Origin: an uncultured Roseburia sp. | GTDB taxonomy: Bacteria > Bacillota_A > Clostridia > Lachnospirales > Lachnospiraceae | Assembly: GCA_900753715.1 (NCBI GenBank) | Contig: CAAEAE010000166.1 | Coordinates: forward strand, 1 to 30,105 | Direction of reading: 5' to 3' | DNA length: 30,105 bases | Part shown: one piece after another, positions 26,624-30,105 of the stretch | Numbering within the stretch: the stretch's first letter is position 1 | How the letters are laid out: the number at the start of each line of letters is the position of its first letter | Notes under the pieces: generated by a model | The model's database searches: none | Told to the model about the DNA's origin: nothing | Seen by the model: the letters and a program-made list of their open reading frames with translations, nothing else | Position numbers and translations under genes: made by a program

Positions 26624-28168
26624 GTGGAAAGGGTAAGTCATATCGATGAAAATACCGCAGTGATCCAGATGAAGGACATTGTAAAAAAGTTCGGTGACTT
26701 TGTGGCGAACGACCATATTAACCTTACCGTGCACAAAGGTGAGGTTCATGCAATTTTAGGTGAAAACGGAGCCGGAAAAAGTACATTGATGAATGTATTG
26801 TATGGATTGTATCAGCCGACAGAGGGAACCATTGCCATCAATGGAAAAGAAGTCGTCATTGATGGACCAAAGAAAGCAATTGAGATGGGAATCGGTATGG
26901 TGCATCAGCACTTTATGCTGGTTCAGCCATTTACCGTAACGGAAAATATTATTCTTGGCATGGAGCCTATGAAGGGCGTCCGTGTGGATTTAAAGACTGC
27001 AAGACAGAAGGTCATTGAAATCTCAGAACGCTACAATATGAAGGTAGATCCGGATGCCAAAATCGAGGATATTTCCGTAGGAATGCAGCAGCGTGTAGAA
27101 ATCTTAAAGGTGCTTTACCGCGGGGCACAAAACCTCATTCTGGATGAGCCGACCGCATCTTTAACACCGCAGGAAATTGCAGAGTTAATCGAAATTATTG
27201 ATAATCTGACGGCAGACGGTAAATCCGTTATCCTGATTACGCACAAGTTAAAAGAAATCAAGGCATCTGCCGATTATTGTACGATTATCCGTCAGGGAAA
27301 ATACATCGACACCGTGAAAGTGTCCGATGTAGACGAAAATGCGCTTGCATCCATGATGGTGGGCAGAGACGTAGAGTTTAAGGTAGAAAAGAAGGAACAG
27401 GAAGCGGGAGAGGTAGTACTTGATGTACAGAATCTTCATGCAAAAGACTACCGTGACGTTGAAATCTTAAAGGGTCTGAATCTTTCCGTGCGAAAGGGTG
27501 AGATTGTCGGACTTGCCGGGGTTGATGGAAACGGACAGTCCGAGCTTGTGGAAATTCTGACCGGACTTCGCAAAGGCGAGAGCGGCAAGGTACTCTTAAG
27601 GGGCGAGGATGTGTTTAACAAGACGCCGAAGGAATTGTTTGACAAGGGAATTACGAGTATCCCTGAGGATCGTCAGAAACATGGTCTGGTACTTGAATTT
27701 TCCGTGGCAGAAAACCTGATTTTACAGAACTTTGAAAAAGAGCCTTATGCGAAGAAGGGAATCCTTCAGAAGAAAGTCATAACAGACCATGCAAGTGATT
27801 TGATTGACAAATTTGATATCCGTCCAAGAGGCTGCGAGGAACGTCTTGCAGGACAGTTATCCGGAGGTAACCAGCAGAAGGTTATCATTGCGCGTGAGGT
27901 GACAAATGATTCAGATTTACTGATTGCGGTAAATCCGACCCGTGGTCTTGATGTCGGAGCAATTGAATTTGTGCACCGGTATCTGGTGGAACAGCGCAAC
28001 AAAAACAAGGCGGTGCTTCTGGTATCGTTTGAGCTGGATGAAATTATGAGCCTTTCCGACCGCATTGAAGTTATCTTTGACGGACAGATTGTGGGAAGCG
28101 TAGCTGGAAAGGATGCAGACGAAAATACACTTGGTCTCATGATGGCAGGAGGAAAAAAGAATGAATAA
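26624..28168 (+). CDS. nucleoside/simple-sugar ABC transporter ATP-binding protein (NupA/YufO type)
   Basis: 514 aa from GTG 26624, supported by AAGGAGG. Two fused ABC domains. The first has Walker A GENGAGKS (46-53), signature ISVGMQQRVEILK and Walker B LILDEPTASLTP. The second has a degenerate Walker A (GVDGNGQSE), an intact signature LSGGNQQKV and a changed Walker B (LLIAVNPTRGLDVG); this asymmetry is normal for the family (RbsA-like, YufO, NupA), where site two does little hydrolysis. It drives uptake through the two permeases that follow. Together with the upstream BMP lipoprotein it matches the nucleoside transporters BmpA-NupABC of Lactococcus and YufNOPQ of Bacillus. The end overlaps the next gene by 8 bp. 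Confidence 0.93.
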   Translation: MERVSHIDENTAVIQMKDIVKKFGDFVANDHINLTVHKGEVHAILGENGAGKSTLMNVLYGLYQPTEGTIAINGKEVVIDGPKKAIEMGIGMVHQHFMLVQPFTVTENIILGMEPMKGVRVDLKTARQKVIEISERYNMKVDPDAKIEDISVGMQQRVEILKVLYRGAQNLILDEPTASLTPQEIAELIEIIDNLTADGKSVILITHKLKEIKASADYCTIIRQGKYIDTVKVSDVDENALASMMVGRDVEFKVEKKEQEAGEVVLDVQNLHAKDYRDVEILKGLNLSVRKGEIVGLAGVDGNGQSELVEILTGLRKGESGKVLLRGEDVFNKTPKELFDKGITSIPEDRQKHGLVLEFSVAENLILQNFEKEPYAKKGILQKKVITDHASDLIDKFDIRPRGCEERLAGQLSGGNQQKVIIAREVTNDSDLLIAVNPTRGLDVGAIEFVHRYLVEQRNKNKAVLLVSFELDEIMSLSDRIEVIFDGQIVGSVAGKDADENTLGLMMAGGKKNE

Positions 28169-29222
28169 AGGAAAGAAAATCCTGCAGGCAAATGCGTTTT
28201 ATACATTGATTGCGATTCTGGTAGGATTCATAATTGGAGCAATTCTTCTGGCAGCCGCCGGAATCAGCCCGGGAGCAGCATATGCAAAGCTTGCAGAGGG
28301 TGTATTCAGTAAACCGAAATACTTAACCTGGAGTGTGGTATATGCAACACCGTTGATTTTTACCGGATTAAGCGTAGCGTTTTCTTTCAGGACAGGTGTG
28401 TTTAACATCGGTGCAGAGGGACAGTTTGTTGTTGGAAGCCTTGCGGCATGTGTTGTGGGAATCCTTGTAGATGTACCGGCAGTGATTCATGTTCCGTTAT
28501 GTATTCTGGCAGCCGCTGGCGCCGGAGCACTGTGGGGAATTATCGTCGGTCTGTTAAAAGTAAAAAAAGGGATTAACGAAGTCCTTTCTTTTATCATGTT
28601 TAACTGGATTGCATATTATCTTTCTAACTATGTAGTAAATCTGGAAGTGATTCACAGAGAGGGAGGCGGAGAGGCAACAAAGGACATTCTGGATTCTGCC
28701 CGGATTCTTGCCCCGTCTTTTTTCACGACACTTACCGGATGTGCAGCGGCAAACTGGGGAATCGTGCTTGCAGTAGCAGCGGCAGTTATCATCTGGTTTG
28801 TGATTAACAAAACAACACTCGGTTATCGTCTGCGCGCAGTGGGATTTAATAATCATGCGGCACAGTATGGCGGTATCAATTCCAATAAGGCTGTGATGAC
28901 AGCAATGGCGATTTCCGGAGCGCTTTCCGGACTTGGCGGAGCGGTACAGCTGATGGGAATGTCAGGACGTATCAGCCAGTTTGCAAGCCAGGAAGGATTT
29001 GGCTTCCAGGGAATCACAGTTGCATTAATCGGTGCATCCAACCCGATTGGCTGTATCTTTGCAGGATTGTTTTACGGAGCAATGAAGTATGGCGGAACAA
29101 AGCTTTCCATGGTAAATGCACCTGCGGAAGTTGTTGATATCATCATGGGAACCATTATTATCTTTATTGCAGTTTCTCATGTATTTAAGTATCTGTTGAA
29201 CCGGAAAGGGGGAAATAAATAA
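28161..29222 (+). CDS. ABC transporter permease (NupB/YufP type)
   Basis: 353 aa. ATG 28161 is inside the end of the ATPase gene and has GGAGG about nine bases upstream. Integral membrane protein of the BPD_transp_2 family with about eight to ten hydrophobic helices; FNIGAEGQFVVGSLAA (about 90-105) and the later SGALSGLGGAVQLMG and GFGFQGITVALIGASNPIG are family hallmarks. With the next gene it forms the heterodimeric channel for nucleosides. Its stop overlaps the start of the second permease (TAATG, 29220-29224), so the three transporter genes are translationally coupled. Confidence 0.93.
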   Translation: MNKGKKILQANAFYTLIAILVGFIIGAILLAAAGISPGAAYAKLAEGVFSKPKYLTWSVVYATPLIFTGLSVAFSFRTGVFNIGAEGQFVVGSLAACVVGILVDVPAVIHVPLCILAAAGAGALWGIIVGLLKVKKGINEVLSFIMFNWIAYYLSNYVVNLEVIHREGGGEATKDILDSARILAPSFFTTLTGCAAANWGIVLAVAAAVIIWFVINKTTLGYRLRAVGFNNHAAQYGGINSNKAVMTAMAISGALSGLGGAVQLMGMSGRISQFASQEGFGFQGITVALIGASNPIGCIFAGLFYGAMKYGGTKLSMVNAPAEVVDIIMGTIIIFIAVSHVFKYLLNRKGGNK

Positions 29223-30105
29223 TGGAAATTATAATTAAAGATTTAGGACTTCTCATTAATGCAATGCTGATTGCAACTCCTCCTTTGCTTTATGCGGCAC
29301 TTGGCTCCTGTTTTTCCGAGCGCAGTGGTGTCATCAATATCGGAATTGAGGGAATGATGACAATCGGTGCGTTTACAGGTGCGGTAGCAGCCTATTTTAC
29401 GGGAAATGGCTGGCTTGGATTCCTATGTGGAGGACTTGCCGGAGCTGCATTTGCAGTGATACATGCGATTGCCTGCATCTCTTTTGGAGCAGACCAGACG
29501 ATTTCCGGTACGGCGATTAACTTTCTCGCACCGGGACTTGCCGTCTTTTTGTGCAAGGCAATATTTGAAAATTCTGCGGAGTCGCCGGCATTAGATACGG
29601 CAAGCAAACTTCCGAAAATGTTTGACGGGATGTTCCCGGCAGGCTCTTTCGGCTATAATGTATTTTCTACGTACTCTGCATCCTACCTGTGCTTTGTCGT
29701 AGTTGCAGTCGTATGGTTTGTATTCTATAAGACCCGTTTTGGAATGAGACTTCGTGCAGTCGGAGAGCATCCGCAGGCATGTGATACCCTTGGAATTAAT
29801 GTATACCGGATTCGTTATATCTGTGTTATCCTTTCCGGTTTCTTAGCCGGATTGGGCGGCGCTTATGTAACACTTGCAACCGTAAGCCAGTTCCGTGCAA
29901 ACGTAATTGTCGGACAGGGCTTTATCGCGATTGCAGCCGTAATTTTCGGAAAGTTCACACCACAGGGAACATTAAAGGCATGTCTTTTGTTCGGACTCTG
30001 TAACGGAATCAAGTCCCTTGCAAGCTCCGGAAATACAGTTTCCCCGAATTTGATTTCCATGATTCCTTATGTCGTAACGATTCTTGCGCTTATTTTCTTC
30101 GTCGG
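29222..30105 (+). CDS. ABC transporter permease (NupC/YufQ type), 3' end outside window
   Basis: The frame opens at ATG 29222, overlapping the previous stop by one base, and stays open to the window edge (294 codons seen). BPD_transp_2 family: MLIATPPLLYAALGSCFSER at about 15-34, GVINIGIEGMMTIGAFTGA, then TISGTAINFLAPGL, RLRAVGEHPQACDTLGINV and SGFLAGLGGAYVTLATVSQF. These are typical of the second, shorter permease of nucleoside ABC systems (about 300-320 aa), so only a few residues should be missing. No SD is needed if it is coupled to the upstream gene; GGGGG precedes the start by about 10 bp. Confidence 0.92.
   Translation, partial: MEIIIKDLGLLINAMLIATPPLLYAALGSCFSERSGVINIGIEGMMTIGAFTGAVAAYFTGNGWLGFLCGGLAGAAFAVIHAIACISFGADQTISGTAINFLAPGLAVFLCKAIFENSAESPALDTASKLPKMFDGMFPAGSFGYNVFSTYSASYLCFVVVAVVWFVFYKTRFGMRLRAVGEHPQACDTLGINVYRIRYICVILSGFLAGLGGAYVTLATVSQFRANVIVGQGFIAIAAVIFGKFTPQGTLKACLLFGLCNGIKSLASSGNTVSPNLISMIPYVVTILALIFFV

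Overview
This window looks like a chromosomal segment of a spore-forming, anaerobic Firmicute, most likely family Lachnospiraceae (Roseburia/Agathobacter-like; genus not certain). The basis is the conserved run nusB-xseA-xseB-ispA-dxs-tlyA-nadK-argR-recN-spoIVB-spo0A, sporulation genes, an Asp23 protein, SH3b and DUF5688 proteins, AT-rich promoters with purine-rich Shine-Dalgarno sites, and moderate GC. Nearly every gene is on the + strand; only the DUF5688 gene at 21494-22393 is on the minus strand. I saw no insertion sequence, prophage, CRISPR array or rRNA.

Region 1 (1-7.4 kb): the 3' part of a DUF4422-type glycosyltransferase gene; tRNA-Arg(CCG) followed by a perfect 13-bp hairpin; a membrane-anchored SH3b protein; then a compact rluF-ligA-metA run with overlapping ends, a small conserved unknown, and an Asp23/Gls24 gene with its own promoter and terminator. 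MetA carries Glu at position 111, which points to homoserine O-acetyl rather than O-succinyl transfer.

Region 2 (7.4-19.9 kb): the housekeeping and sporulation block. It opens with a striking palindromic element (21-bp perfect stem plus two more hairpins) between asp23 and nusB. Next come transcription antitermination (NusB), exonuclease VII (XseAB), isoprenoid precursor synthesis (IspA, Dxs), rRNA methylation (TlyA), NAD kinase, the arginine repressor and RecN. A terminator after recN lies inside the naive reading frame of spoIVB and moves the likely spoIVB start downstream. A TPR-GGDEF diguanylate cyclase gene sits between spoIVB and spo0A, which are adjacent in many relatives. spo0A is preceded by a 0A box, suggesting autoregulation.

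Region 3 (19.9-22.7 kb): a stand-alone glycogen synthase gene (glgA) with its own promoter. It converges on a DUF5688 gene through a strong bidirectional terminator built from 22-nt tandem repeats.

Region 4 (22.6-30.1 kb): tRNA-Thr(CGT), a hairpin terminator/attenuator, a BMP-family lipoprotein (nucleoside-binding type), a glycyl radical enzyme of the YjjI family with its activase YjjW, and the ATPase and two permeases of a BMP/Nup-type nucleoside ABC transporter. The last permease runs off the window. The yjjI-yjjW pair is thus inserted between a nucleoside-type binding protein and its transporter. In E. coli the same pair lies beside deoCABD (deoxynucleoside catabolism). This recurring link to nucleosides is the most interesting functional lead here.
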